Positions 1 to 7,176 of a stretch of 21,401 nt of DNA are shown piece after piece (the stretch's first letter is position 1; every line of letters begins with the position of its first letter). The stretch covers positions 1 to 21,401 of the forward strand of contig JACQGW010000267.1 of assembly GCA_016199325.1 (NCBI GenBank), in the 5' to 3' direction. The notes below the pieces were generated by a model. It was given only the letters and a program-made list of their open reading frames with translations, had not been told where the DNA came from and did not search any database. The position numbers and the translations under genes are program-made. This stretch comes from Chloroflexota bacterium (GTDB lineage Bacteria; Chloroflexota; Dehalococcoidia; JACQGW01).

Positions 1-527
1 CAGCGCGGACAGGCTGGGACAACAGACATTTCGCAACTCGACGTGCTTGAGGTAGCGCCAGATGCCTTCGTCAGGGTTCAACTCCGGTGCGTAGCCGGGC
101 ATTGGTGACCGGCTTCTGCAGGCTCCAGTTGATGCTGCGCAGCAGCCGACTGATGTGGGCGGGATGGTAGTGGACCCCGAATTCCCGCGCAATCACGGCG
201 GCCACGCGCTTGGTGGTCCAGACATCGCCACGGAACCCAAAGGCCTTCGGCGCCACGCGCGAGCAGGGCGGGCACCTGGGCCCGCTGGGCCTCGGTCAAG
301 CGGGGCTGCGGACCGGGGGGCGGCTGATGACGCAAGGCCTCCACCCCACCGGTGATCGCCCGCTTGATCCATTGGCTGACGGCGCCGGGGGTAACGCCCA
401 GGGCAGCGGCAATGGCTCGCTGGGACCATCCTTCCTGTTTGAGTTCCCACGCCCGCAAGCGGCGCCACTCGCGCACTTCGGGCGTATCCGGCGGCTGATT
501 CAGTTGCACGCTCGATGAATTCACCAT
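1..527 (-). pseudogene. IS630-family transposase remnant (frameshift plus internal deletion, runs off left edge)
   Basis: Read on the minus strand from the ATG at 527, the protein opens with the helix-turn-helix region of IS630 transposases (GWSQRAIAAALGVTPGAVSQW). Near 244-256 the frame must shift by one base to keep homology: the next frame reads AFGFRGDVWTTKRVAAVI and then the second winged-helix part (HISRLLRSINWSLQKP). At about 99-115 the sequence jumps, in a third frame, to the C-terminal motif PELNPDEGIWRYLKHVELRN, which carries the final acidic residue of the DDE site and continues to base 1. The middle of the catalytic domain, with the first two aspartates, is absent. IS630 members may use a programmed frameshift, so the first shift alone would not prove decay, but the deletion does. 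The product cannot be an active transposase. The family call is firm; the exact deletion junction is approximate. Confidence 0.85.
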
Positions 528-630
528 ACTCAGGACGCCAGCAAGGTCCTTGCCAAGGTTAGATCCCTATGCTGAGGTCAATAATTCCTGCACTCACCAA
601 TCTGACGCTGCGGATCTCGTTCCTGGCCCC

Positions 631-748
631 GGCGGCGGACAAGCCGCCGCGCTGCCGTGAGGCTCGTGCGCACTATCGGGCTTTCGCGAAGTCGCTCTGA
701 AGGGCCGGCGGCGGACAAACCGACGCGCTGCGGTGAGGTTCCTACGCA
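631..748. repeat. Two 42-bp imperfect direct repeats between the IS remnant and the deacetylase gene
   Basis: Copies lie at 631-672 and 707-748, both opening GGCGGCGGACAA, and agree at about 36 of 42 positions with a 76-bp offset. The first copy can fold into a hairpin (GGCGGC at 631-636 with GCCGCC at 643-648); substitutions in the second copy break that stem. No gene is seen in the 528-772 gap, so the repeats are its only visible content. They lie downstream of the deacetylase gene, but no T-run follows the hairpin on the relevant strand, so a terminator role is not supported. Confidence 0.6.
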
Positions 749-772
749 GGAATCTACAATCGGCCGTGCTGC

Positions 773-1720
773 TCACTCGGCGCTCCTGAGCAGGCTCGAC
801 AACGAGGTGATCTCCAGCCCTCTGGCGCGGACGCCGCGAAGGATCTCCGGCAGGACGCGCGCCGTCTGCTCACTGTCGGCGTGAAAGACGACGATGGCGC
901 CGGCGGTCGTCTCGCGGATAACCCGGTCGCGAACCGTCGCCGGGCTGAGCGCCGGGCGCCAGTCGGCGCTGTCCAGCGTCCAGAAGACGCTGATGTAGCC
1001 CAGCCGGTTGGCCAGGTCGAGCGTTCGGCCGTCGCGGGAGCCGAAGGGGAAGCGGAAGTAGGGCCTGGTGCTCTTGCCCGTCAGCTCGCGGACGATCGTC
1101 TCGGTCCGTTCGATCTCCTCCGTTGCCTCCTCATCGATCAGTCCGACGAGGTCGGGATGGCTGTAGGTGTGGTTGCCGAGCTCGTGGCCGTCGGCGACGA
1201 TCTGGCGGAGCAGGTCCGGGTTGGCCTCCGCCCAGCGTCCGGTGACGAAGAAGGTCATCTGAATGCCGGCATCCTTCAGGGCGGCCAGGATCGGCGGCGT
1301 CCAGCGGGCGCCCGAGCCGGCGTCGAAGGTGAAGGCGACCCGATTCCCCTCGGCCGGGCCGACCACGACTTCTCTGCCCGACCCCCGTGTGCTCGGACGG
1401 GCGGACAGGGGCGCGGCAGTCGGCGTCGGGCTCGGGGTGTCGGTGGCCGTGGCAGTCGCGGTCGACGACGATGTTGGAGACGGTGTCGGCGATAGGGTCG
1501 GTGGTGGTGTCGGGGATGGTGTCGGCGTAGCCGTGGGGCTGGGCGTTGCCGGCGGCGTGGCCGTCGGAGAAGGTGACGGCGTCGCGGTCGGCAGCGCGGT
1601 GGCGGTCGGCATCCTTGCGGGCGCCGCTCTGGCGTCGGCGCAGGCGCTCAGCGCCAGCACGAGGAGCAGCACGCAGCCGGGGAGCTGCGCCAGCCGCCAG
1701 TCCGCCAGGTCAGGCCACAT
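773..1720 (-). CDS. Lipoprotein polysaccharide deacetylase (NodB/CE4 family)
   Basis: A 315-aa protein with a hydrophobic signal ending in the lipobox LSAC (Cys27), so it should be lipid-anchored outside the membrane. Residues about 38-105 are a long Thr/Pro/Ser linker, and residues 125-315 form a NodB (carbohydrate esterase 4) domain that would remove N- or O-acetyl groups from peptidoglycan or another surface glycan. Visible motifs are TFDAG (131-135), HTYSH (184-188; the two metal-binding histidines), RFPFG (223-227), DSADW (250-254) and a late histidine, H280. The first motif has alanine at 134 where most family members have the metal-binding aspartate. The ATG overlaps the end of the kinase gene by 11 bp, so it is the last gene of the minus-strand operon. 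The substrate cannot be told from sequence. Confidence 0.85.
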   Translation of the reverse strand: MWPDLADWRLAQLPGCVLLLVLALSACADARAAPARMPTATALPTATPSPSPTATPPATPSPTATPTPSPTPPPTLSPTPSPTSSSTATATATDTPSPTPTAAPLSARPSTRGSGREVVVGPAEGNRVAFTFDAGSGARWTPPILAALKDAGIQMTFFVTGRWAEANPDLLRQIVADGHELGNHTYSHPDLVGLIDEEATEEIERTETIVRELTGKSTRPYFRFPFGSRDGRTLDLANRLGYISVFWTLDSADWRPALSPATVRDRVIRETTAGAIVVFHADSEQTARVLPEILRGVRARGLEITSLSSLLRSAE

Positions 1721-2723
1721 AGAGCGCGCCGTCGCGATCCACTGCGTCGAGGGCGTCGTTCAGGCTCTGTGGGCGCTGGAGCAGGGAGAGGGCAAGCCGG
1801 CGGACCCGGTCGCGCGTCGGCTCGTCGGTGATGTACTCGACGCGAGATCGACCGTCGACGCGCGCGAGCAGCAGACAGCCGAGGTGGGCCACCAGGTCGG
1901 CCGTCTGGTCGGCGCTGCATCGGTGGTCGAGAGCCTCACCGTACGCCTGATGGAAGGAGAGGGCAAGGTCGAGATACCGGCGCCGCCGGAGCGGGAAGCG
2001 GACCGCTTTGAGGATCAGGTGGCTCAGACAGAAGGCGACGTCGAAGATCGGCAGGCCCAGATGGGCCGTCTCGAAGTCGAGCAGCCGCAGCTCGCCGTCG
2101 ACGACGAGGATGTTCTTGGGTGCGAAGTCGCCGTGGACGAGCGCCTGCTTGGTCGTGAGCAACGCGTGGGCGCAGCGCTCGGCAACCGGCGCGATCGTCG
2201 GATGGATCGCCGCAATCGTTCGGTGGTAAGGGTCAACCCGCATCTGCTCGAAGATGGCGCTATCGGCGAAGTGTGGAGGCACAGACGCACCACCCCAGGT
2301 CGCGCGATGGATCGCGCCGAGCAGCGAGCCGGCCTGCACGGCGATGGCGGGCTCGATGGTTCCGGCGAGCAGGTGCGATTTCCAGGTGAGCGCGCCCCGG
2401 GCAAAAGCGTCCATGGCAAAGCAGAAACTGGCATCGTCGTAGGCCAGCACCCGCGGCAAGAGCCTTGGCGGCAACAGCACGCCGAGCACGTCGATGCACT
2501 CCCGCTCGCGGATCGAGCGATCGAGCCGGCACGGCCAGGGGGGCTCGACCCGCCAGGCCGGCAGCGCCTGCTTGACGATGAACCGGCGGGTCGGCGTCGC
2601 GATCTCCAGGACTTCACAGGAGACGCCGCCCGACAGCGCGACAGCCGTCGCCGGCTCGTCGGGACGAAGCCAGCCCCGCGCGGCCAGGAACGCCGGCGCC
2701 GACTCAACGGTGAGATGGATCAC
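1710..2723 (-). CDS. APH/choline-kinase-fold phosphotransferase
   Basis: A 337-aa protein of the aminoglycoside-phosphotransferase-like kinase superfamily. A glycine-rich loop (SGGVSCEV, 31-38) precedes a likely ATP-binding lysine (K51 in FIVKQ). The catalytic loop HGDFAPKN (197-204) holds the presumed base D199 and the metal-binding N204, and LLDFE supplies the second metal-binding D216. Members phosphorylate hydroxyls of small molecules such as aminoglycosides, choline, methylthioribose or homoserine; nothing here identifies the substrate, and antibiotic resistance should not be assumed. The GTG start overlaps the TGA of the upstream reductase by 4 bp (GTGA), which favours translational coupling. 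Confidence 0.8.
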   Translation of the reverse strand: MIHLTVESAPAFLAARGWLRPDEPATAVALSGGVSCEVLEIATPTRRFIVKQALPAWRVEPPWPCRLDRSIRERECIDVLGVLLPPRLLPRVLAYDDASFCFAMDAFARGALTWKSHLLAGTIEPAIAVQAGSLLGAIHRATWGGASVPPHFADSAIFEQMRVDPYHRTIAAIHPTIAPVAERCAHALLTTKQALVHGDFAPKNILVVDGELRLLDFETAHLGLPIFDVAFCLSHLILKAVRFPLRRRRYLDLALSFHQAYGEALDHRCSADQTADLVAHLGCLLLARVDGRSRVEYITDEPTRDRVRRLALSLLQRPQSLNDALDAVDRDGALYVA

Positions 2724-3526
2724 GCGACAATGTCCTCACCGCCGTCGACGTTGATCACGTTGCCAGTCAGCCAGGCGGTTCGAGCGTCTGCCAGGACGGC
2801 GATGGCGCGGGCGACGTCCTCCGGGAGCGTCAGGCGGCCGCCCGGATTGCGCCGCTGCGCCCCCGCCAGCAACACCTCGCTGCCCGGGATTCTGCGCAGC
2901 GCCGGCGTATCGGTGACGCCGGCGCGGATCGCATTGGCCGTAATCCCCCTGGGTGCCAGCTCATAGGCGAGCTGGCGGATATGCGATTCCAGCGTGGCCT
3001 TGGCCGCCGAAACGGCGCCATAGGCCGCCCAGACCCGGTGCGAGCCGGCGCTCGTCATCGCGTAGATCCGGCCACCCTCGCCCATCAGCCCACGCCCCAC
3101 CAGATCCTGCACCCAGTACACCAGGCTGTTGGCCATGACGTCGAGCGTCATCTCCAACTGGGGCTGCGTCATCTGCTCGTCCGGTGTCGCCGCCACGAGG
3201 GGCCGCAGCGTGCCGAACGCCAGACTATGGAGCAGCACGCGCACAGCCGGCCGACCGCCGACGGTGGCCTTGACGACGTCGAGCACCTCACCGCGCTTGC
3301 CGGCGTCGGCGGCGTTGACGTTGAAGTACACAGCCTGCCGGCCCATCGCGACGATCTCGTCCCGGATCCGCTCGGCGTTCGGCAAGGTGGCGCGCCGGTC
3401 CAGGTGGACACCGAAGATGTCGAAGCCGGACCGGGCCAGCTCCAGCGCGGTCGCGCCGCCGAATCCGCTCGACGCGCCCAGGATCAAGGCCCAGGAAGTC
3501 TGGTCAGGGGTGGTCGGTGATTGCAT
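2720..3526 (-). CDS. Short-chain dehydrogenase, FabL/FabI-like enoyl-ACP reductase candidate
   Basis: A 268-aa Rossmann-fold SDR protein. The NAD(P)-binding loop GASSGFG is at 17-23 and an HSLAFG motif at 100-105 resembles the HS-hydrophobic segment of FabI-type reductases. The catalytic pair is Y169 and K176, a seven-residue spacing (YX6K) as in enoyl-ACP reductases FabI and FabL, not the YX3K of classical SDRs. The following VTDTPALRRIPG segment and the C-terminal NVDGGEDIV also match FabL layout. It could therefore perform the last step of fatty acid elongation, reducing the enoyl-ACP double bond, but no other fatty acid genes are present, so the substrate is inferred. It follows the DUF72 gene by 21 bp and overlaps the kinase gene by 4 bp. 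Confidence 0.75.
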   Translation of the reverse strand: MQSPTTPDQTSWALILGASSGFGGATALELARSGFDIFGVHLDRRATLPNAERIRDEIVAMGRQAVYFNVNAADAGKRGEVLDVVKATVGGRPAVRVLLHSLAFGTLRPLVAATPDEQMTQPQLEMTLDVMANSLVYWVQDLVGRGLMGEGGRIYAMTSAGSHRVWAAYGAVSAAKATLESHIRQLAYELAPRGITANAIRAGVTDTPALRRIPGSEVLLAGAQRRNPGGRLTLPEDVARAIAVLADARTAWLTGNVINVDGGEDIVA

Positions 3527-3547
3527 GTGTCTCTCTCATTCCTCCGG

Positions 3548-4408
3548 TCATTCCTCCAGCGACGGCAACGGTGCCTGGCCGAGCAGCCGCATCATGTCGG
3601 CGGCGTTGACCACGGCATAGTTGCGCGCATTGTTGTTCATGAGCACGTGGACCTCGGCGGTCTCCTGCGCCAGCCGCTCGATTCTCGGCAGCCACTCGGC
3701 CAGCTCGTCCGGCCGGTATCGATAGTTGAACCGCTCGGCGCTGCTCGCCGCGCCCCGCAAATACCAGGTCTTCGCATTCCGCCCGTGAAAGCGAACGATG
3801 CCCAGTGCGGGGTTCGTTCCCTCGACGATCGGAGGCAGACTTCCCGAGCCGACCTGGGGCTGGTCGACGCAGGTATAGACCACGCGCAGATCGCGGAGCA
3901 CCTGCATCGTGCGCTCGAGATGCATCGGCTCGACCCAGCTCCGATGGCGGAACTCGACGGCCACCAGATCGTCGGGGAAGTACTCCCGGCAGGTGCCGAG
4001 GTACTCCAGGTTCGATTCCCGGAAGGTGAACCACGGCGGGAACTGAAACTGCAGCGCCCGCAGCTTGCCGGCGGTCTTCAGCGGCTCGACCGACCGGCGA
4101 AAAGCCAGGAAGTCCTCCTCCGGAGGCAGCAGATCGGCGACGTCGTGCCGCTGCCCCGGCTCATAGGTGGGACCGTGAAGCGTCAGCGTTCGGTACGCTT
4201 TCACGTCGAAGACGAAGTCCGGCGGCGTTCGCTCGGCCCAGAGCTGGAAGTTCCGGGCCGGCATCAGCCGGTAGTAGGTCGAGTCGACCTCGACGATCGG
4301 AAAGTACCGCGCGTAGTAGGCCAGCCGCTCGTTCGGTTTGACGCCGGCCGGGTAGAAATCGGTGTGGTCGGCCCAGTTGCAGGTGCCAACCAGGATGCGC
4401 GCGGTCAC
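3548..4408 (-). CDS. DUF72 (YecE-like) family protein
   Basis: A 286-aa protein of the DUF72 family, predicted TIM-barrel proteins of unknown function. Family hallmarks are the opening GTCNWAD...FYP, then RLAYYARYFPIVEVDSTYYR, then FVFDVKAYRTLTLHG, VAVEFRHRSW in the middle, and a late VLMNNNARNYAV. Length is normal for the family. The start is GTG at 4408, placed by the conserved VGTCNW opening; a weak AG-rich stretch precedes it. It is the first gene of the minus-strand run ending in the deacetylase, and a good sigma70-type promoter lies about 50 bp upstream. No specific reaction can be assigned. Confidence 0.85.
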   Translation of the reverse strand: MTARILVGTCNWADHTDFYPAGVKPNERLAYYARYFPIVEVDSTYYRLMPARNFQLWAERTPPDFVFDVKAYRTLTLHGPTYEPGQRHDVADLLPPEEDFLAFRRSVEPLKTAGKLRALQFQFPPWFTFRESNLEYLGTCREYFPDDLVAVEFRHRSWVEPMHLERTMQVLRDLRVVYTCVDQPQVGSGSLPPIVEGTNPALGIVRFHGRNAKTWYLRGAASSAERFNYRYRPDELAEWLPRIERLAQETAEVHVLMNNNARNYAVVNAADMMRLLGQAPLPSLEE

Positions 4409-4459
4409 GAACGCTCGGCCGTCCCTTCTCGTGAGGCGTCCTTCCTCAGGCTTGGCGGG

Positions 4460-4488
4460 ATGATAGCCGGACCCACGGGAAAAGTCAA
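4460..4488 (-). promoter_or_regulatory. Predicted sigma70-type promoter for the DUF72-SDR-kinase-deacetylase operon
   Basis: On the minus strand TTGACT (4483-4488) and TATCAT (4460-4465) are separated by exactly 17 bp, close to the TTGACA/TATAAT consensus. The expected transcript would start near 4453, about 45 bases before the GTG at 4408. Confidence 0.6.
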
Positions 4489-4513
4489 CGATCGCTCCCG
4501 AAAGTGGTATACT
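4484..4513 (+). promoter_or_regulatory. Predicted extended -10 promoter for the coiled-coil protein operon
   Basis: TATACT at 4508-4513 is preceded by TGG (4505-4507), giving an extended -10. The -35 (GTCAAC, 4484-4489) is poor, as is common for extended -10 promoters. It overlaps the -35 of the opposing promoter, so the two operons may compete for polymerase. The transcript would start near 4520, so a GTG at 4504 cannot be the translation start and the TTG at 4534 is favoured. Confidence 0.45.
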
Positions 4514-4533
4514 CCCACAGAGGAGCGAGGGCG

Positions 4534-5484
4534 TTGCCGTTCACCATCCGTGACCTTCAAGACCTGCTCCGGCTGCTGGAGCAGCACCCGGAGTGGCGGG
4601 CTGAAATCCGCCGGCAGGTGCTCACCGAGGATCTGCTGGAGCTCCCGGCGCTCGTGCGCGAGCTGGTCGCCGCCCAGCGCCGCACCGACGAGCGCCTCGC
4701 CGAGCTCACCAGACGCACTGACGAGCGCCTCGCCGAGCTGGCCGAAGCCCAGCGCCGCACTGACGAGCGCCTCGCCGAGCTGGCCGAAGCCCAGCGCCGC
4801 ACCGACGAGCACCTCGCCGAGCTCACCAGGCGCATGGACGAGCGATTCGCCGAAGCCAGGCAATACACCGATGAGCGATTTGCCGAAGCTAGGCGGCATA
4901 CCGACGAGCGATTCGCCGAGATGGCCGAAGCCCAGCGCCGCACCGACGAGCGCCTCGCCGAGCTCACCAGGCGCACCGACGAACGCTTCGCCGAGTTGGC
5001 CGCGGCCATCGCAGTCCTCACCGGCCGCGTCAATGTGCTCACCGACCGGGTTGGCACTCTGGAAGGCGATATGCTCGAGATGCGCTACGATCGCCGAGGA
5101 CCGATCTACTTCAGCCGCCTCGCTCGGCGACTCCGGGTCGTCGATCCGGCCAGGCTCGTCGACCTGCTCGACGACGCCGTGGAACGGGGTCGTCTGACCG
5201 AGTCCGAGCGGCAGGCCGTGCTCAACGCGGACGTCGTGCTTTCCGGGCGCCACCGTGAGGATCAAGCAGAGGTGTACCTGCTGGTCGAGGTCTCCTCCAG
5301 GATCGACCTGGAGGACATCCAGCGCGCGGTCGAACGGGCTGCCATACTGGCGAAGCTGGGCAGACCGGTATTGCCGGTCGTCGCCGGGCGCCGGATCAGT
5401 CCAGAGGTCAGCGACGACGCCCGGGCCAGGGGAGTGCATCAAGTCATCGATGGGCACACCACCTCGCCGCGTGAATCCGCCTGA
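4534..5484 (+). CDS. Coiled-coil protein with a C-terminal PD-(D/E)XK nuclease-like domain
   Basis: A 316-aa protein starting at TTG 4534, chosen because AGAGGAG lies 8 bases upstream and the opening PFTIRDLQDLLRLLEQHPEWR looks like a real N-terminus. Residues 48-180 are highly charged repeats built on RRTDERLAEL, expected to form a long coiled coil. Residues 183-309 form a compact domain containing D233 (NADVVLSG) and E252-V-S254 (YLLVEVS), the spacing and hydrophobic setting seen in restriction-endonuclease-like folds, with serine where the usual lysine would sit. This architecture resembles widespread uncharacterised (DUF3782-like) proteins of Chloroflexota and Cyanobacteria. The nuclease assignment is inference from motif shape; catalytic activity is unproven. 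It heads the plus-strand operon leading to rlmB. Confidence 0.75.
   Translation: MPFTIRDLQDLLRLLEQHPEWRAEIRRQVLTEDLLELPALVRELVAAQRRTDERLAELTRRTDERLAELAEAQRRTDERLAELAEAQRRTDEHLAELTRRMDERFAEARQYTDERFAEARRHTDERFAEMAEAQRRTDERLAELTRRTDERFAELAAAIAVLTGRVNVLTDRVGTLEGDMLEMRYDRRGPIYFSRLARRLRVVDPARLVDLLDDAVERGRLTESERQAVLNADVVLSGRHREDQAEVYLLVEVSSRIDLEDIQRAVERAAILAKLGRPVLPVVAGRRISPEVSDDARARGVHQVIDGHTTSPRESA
4684..4998 (+). repeat. In-gene tandem repeats coding for 11- and 14-residue coiled-coil units
   Basis: The TDER-type motif recurs at residues 51, 62, 76, 90, 101, 112, 123, 137 and 148 of the coiled-coil protein. The spacings are 11, 14, 14, 11, 11, 11, 14 and 11 residues. DNA units are therefore 33 or 42 bp and some neighbours are nearly identical, which points to growth by unequal recombination or slippage. 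Confidence 0.8.
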
Positions 5485-5515
5485 CTCGGGGCCGCCCGCT
5501 GTTGGTTGAGTGTTG

Positions 5516-5863
5516 ATGGCCGACCACCGACCGATGCCTGAGGACGCTGCGCGGTACATGCGGCGGCTGGCCGACGCCCTCCGCCATCGGGACGTCGCCG
5601 TTTTTCGCCGCTTCCTCGCCGAATCCGGTCGTGCCTGGCCGCTGGACCTGATGACCGACGAAGATCGGCTGCGCGCCGTCATGCATCGGATGATCTTGAC
5701 GCACCCCGATCTCACGGAGCTCCACGCCGAATCGGAGCGGTGGCTGCTCGAACGGCGGCTCGACCTGCCCCCCGGCTACCGGCGAGCGCGCTCGCTGAAC
5801 GGCCAGGGGAAGACCGTCCCGTCAGACTGCCCTGGCCCGCCCCCTCGCGATCCCGAGCGATGA
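5516..5863 (+). CDS. Small hypothetical protein
   Basis: A 115-aa protein I do not recognise. The first 80 residues are helical and charged (DAARYMRRLADALRHRDVAVFRRFL, then DRLRAVMHRMILTHPDLTELH), and the tail is proline- and glycine-rich, suggesting a small folded helical domain with a loose C-terminus. No signal peptide, membrane segment or metal-binding cluster is visible. It starts 31 bp after the coiled-coil gene and ends 47 bp before the preferred HIT start, so it is likely co-transcribed with both. It could act with the coiled-coil protein, but only position supports this. The start is ATG 5516; in-frame GTG and TTG codons just upstream are less likely. Confidence 0.6.
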   Translation: MADHRPMPEDAARYMRRLADALRHRDVAVFRRFLAESGRAWPLDLMTDEDRLRAVMHRMILTHPDLTELHAESERWLLERRLDLPPGYRRARSLNGQGKTVPSDCPGPPPRDPER

Positions 5864-5910
5864 CCGGCCGGCTGCCGACCGACGACGCGGCCGGCGAGGA
5901 GAGAAAACTG

Positions 5911-6264
5911 GTGGACACTGCCGCGACCTGTCTCTTCTGTCGCATCGCCGCCGGCGCGCTGCCCGCACGTGTTGCCTATCAGGACGAGGACGTCATCGCC
6001 TTCGAGGACATCCACCCGGTTGCGCCGACCCACCTGCTCGTCGTGCCGCGGCAGCACATCCCGTCGCTCGCCGACGTCCAGCCGGCCGATGGTCCGCTCC
6101 TGGGCAAGCTGCTGCTCGTCGCCAACTCGATTGCCCGCCAGCGCGGCATCGCCGAACGGGGCTATCGGGTGCTCGTCAACGTCGGCCGCTGGGGCGGCCA
6201 GACGGTGGATCACCTCCACCTCCACGTCGTCGGCGGAAGACCCCTCGAACGCACGGTCGGCTGA
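5911..6264 (+). CDS. HIT family hydrolase (HINT-like)
   Basis: A 117-aa histidine-triad protein, the usual family length. The triad HLHLH is at 101-105, with H103 the expected nucleophile, followed by VVGGRPL. An N-terminal C7-x2-C10 pair plus H41 suggests the zinc site found in many bacterial members. HINT-type enzymes hydrolyse nucleoside phosphoramidates or adenylates; the physiological substrate is usually unknown. The start is GTG 5911 because GAGGAGAG (5896-5903) lies 7 bases upstream and the protein then begins just before CLFC. An ATG at 5860, overlapping the previous stop as ATGA, is the alternative and would add 17 residues. The stop overlaps the rlmB start by 1 bp. Confidence 0.85.
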   Translation: MDTAATCLFCRIAAGALPARVAYQDEDVIAFEDIHPVAPTHLLVVPRQHIPSLADVQPADGPLLGKLLLVANSIARQRGIAERGYRVLVNVGRWGGQTVDHLHLHVVGGRPLERTVG

Positions 6265-7007
6265 TGGAGCGCATCTGGGGCCGGAACCCGGTCCTCGAAG
6301 CCCTGCGTTCCGGCTGGCCCATCCGTCGCATCCTGATCGCCTACAGTGCCGAAGGCGGCCCACCGGCCGAGATTGTGCGACTGGCGGCTGCCCGAAGTGT
6401 GCCGGTCGAGGCCACGGATCGCGCGCGTCTCGACCGGCTGGCGACGCACCACCAGGGCATCGTGGCCGAGGTGCCGCCTTTTCGGTATGCCGGCATGCAC
6501 GAGCTGACTGCCGCCGCGGCGTCCAGCGGGCAGCCCGCGCTCCTCCTGGCGCTCGATCAGATCCAGGACCCCCAGAACTTCGGCTCGCTGCTCCGCACCG
6601 CCGACGCCGTCGGCTGCCACGGCGTCATCATGCCGGCTCACCGGCAGGTCGCCGTGACGCCGGCCGTCGTCAAATCGTCCGCCGGTGCCGTGCTCTATTT
6701 GCGGGTCGCCCGCGTCGTCAACCTGGCGCGCACCATCGAGGATCTGAAGGCGAGCGGCATCTGGTCGGTGGGACTCACAGCCGACGCGTCAACCGACTAT
6801 GACCAGATCGACTGGAGCATGCCCGCCGTCCTGGTCGTCGGCAGCGAGGGCCGCGGGCTGGGGCGCCTTGTGCGGGAACGGTGCGATCTGCTCGTCCGGC
6901 TGCCAATGCTGGGGCACGTCGACTCGCTCAACGCGTCCGTCGCCGGCTCGATCGTCCTGTACCACGCCTGGCGGTGGCGGCAGCGGGGAGCGGTTAGAGG
7001 ATCTTGA
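6264..7007 (+). CDS. rlmB: 23S rRNA (guanosine-2'-O-)methyltransferase RlmB (SPOUT family)
   Basis: A 247-aa TrmH/RlmB-type SPOUT methyltransferase. The N-terminal substrate-binding domain starts IWGRNPVLEAL. The knotted catalytic domain shows motif 1 LDQIQDPQNFGSLLRTA (97-113, with N105 and R111), motif 2 VVGSEGRGLG (191-200) and motif 3 VDSLNASVAG (219-228), which form the S-adenosylmethionine pocket and the knot. RlmB methylates the 2'-O of a guanosine in the peptidyl-transferase region of 23S rRNA; a tRNA-methylating paralogue is possible but the N-terminal domain favours RlmB. Start and HIT stop overlap as TGATG, so translation is probably coupled. It converges with the zinc-ribbon gene, overlapping it by 14 bp. 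Confidence 0.88.
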   Translation: MERIWGRNPVLEALRSGWPIRRILIAYSAEGGPPAEIVRLAAARSVPVEATDRARLDRLATHHQGIVAEVPPFRYAGMHELTAAAASSGQPALLLALDQIQDPQNFGSLLRTADAVGCHGVIMPAHRQVAVTPAVVKSSAGAVLYLRVARVVNLARTIEDLKASGIWSVGLTADASTDYDQIDWSMPAVLVVGSEGRGLGRLVRERCDLLVRLPMLGHVDSLNASVAGSIVLYHAWRWRQRGAVRGS

Positions 7008-7176
7008 TCGACTGGTACGGCGTCTGGATCTGGCGCCGCTCGCCGCACTTGCGGCACTCCTCCCAGCCCTCTTCGACGATCCAGTAATGGGGCGGGCAGT
7101 ACGGCACTTCGTCGGCGCGTGGGGGGCGCTGGGTAGCCCGTCTGGCACCACCACCCTGAGTGCTTTCGTCCAGCAT
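6994..7176 (-). CDS. Small zinc-ribbon-like protein
   Basis: A 60-aa protein with a likely metal site formed by C27 and H30 (CPPHYW) and C41-x2-C44 (ECRKCGERRQ). This resembles short uncharacterised actinobacterial and Chloroflexota proteins with a CPPHxW...CxxCG pattern. A GAGG sequence lies 7 bases upstream of the ATG. It is the last gene behind folC on the minus strand, about 107 bp downstream, and its 3' end overlaps the end of rlmB tail to tail. The metal-ligand pattern is the main reason to call it real; function is unknown. Confidence 0.6.
   Translation of the reverse strand: MLDESTQGGGARRATQRPPRADEVPYCPPHYWIVEEGWEECRKCGERRQIQTPYQSIKIL

Noticed and set aside
1710..2723. Calling the APH-fold kinase an antibiotic resistance gene.
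   Set aside because: The fold covers many small-molecule kinases and the operon context (DUF72, reductase, deacetylase) gives no resistance signal.
4504..4533. GTG 4504 as the start of the coiled-coil protein.
   Set aside because: It overlaps the predicted -10 box, adds atypical residues and lacks a ribosome binding site; TTG 4534 has AGAGGAG 8 bases upstream.
4405..5715. A 436-codon minus-strand open frame with apparent repeats opposite the coiled-coil gene.
   Set aside because: Its repeats mirror the 33/42-bp DNA units of the coiled-coil gene, which has the better start, ribosome binding site and recognisable fold.
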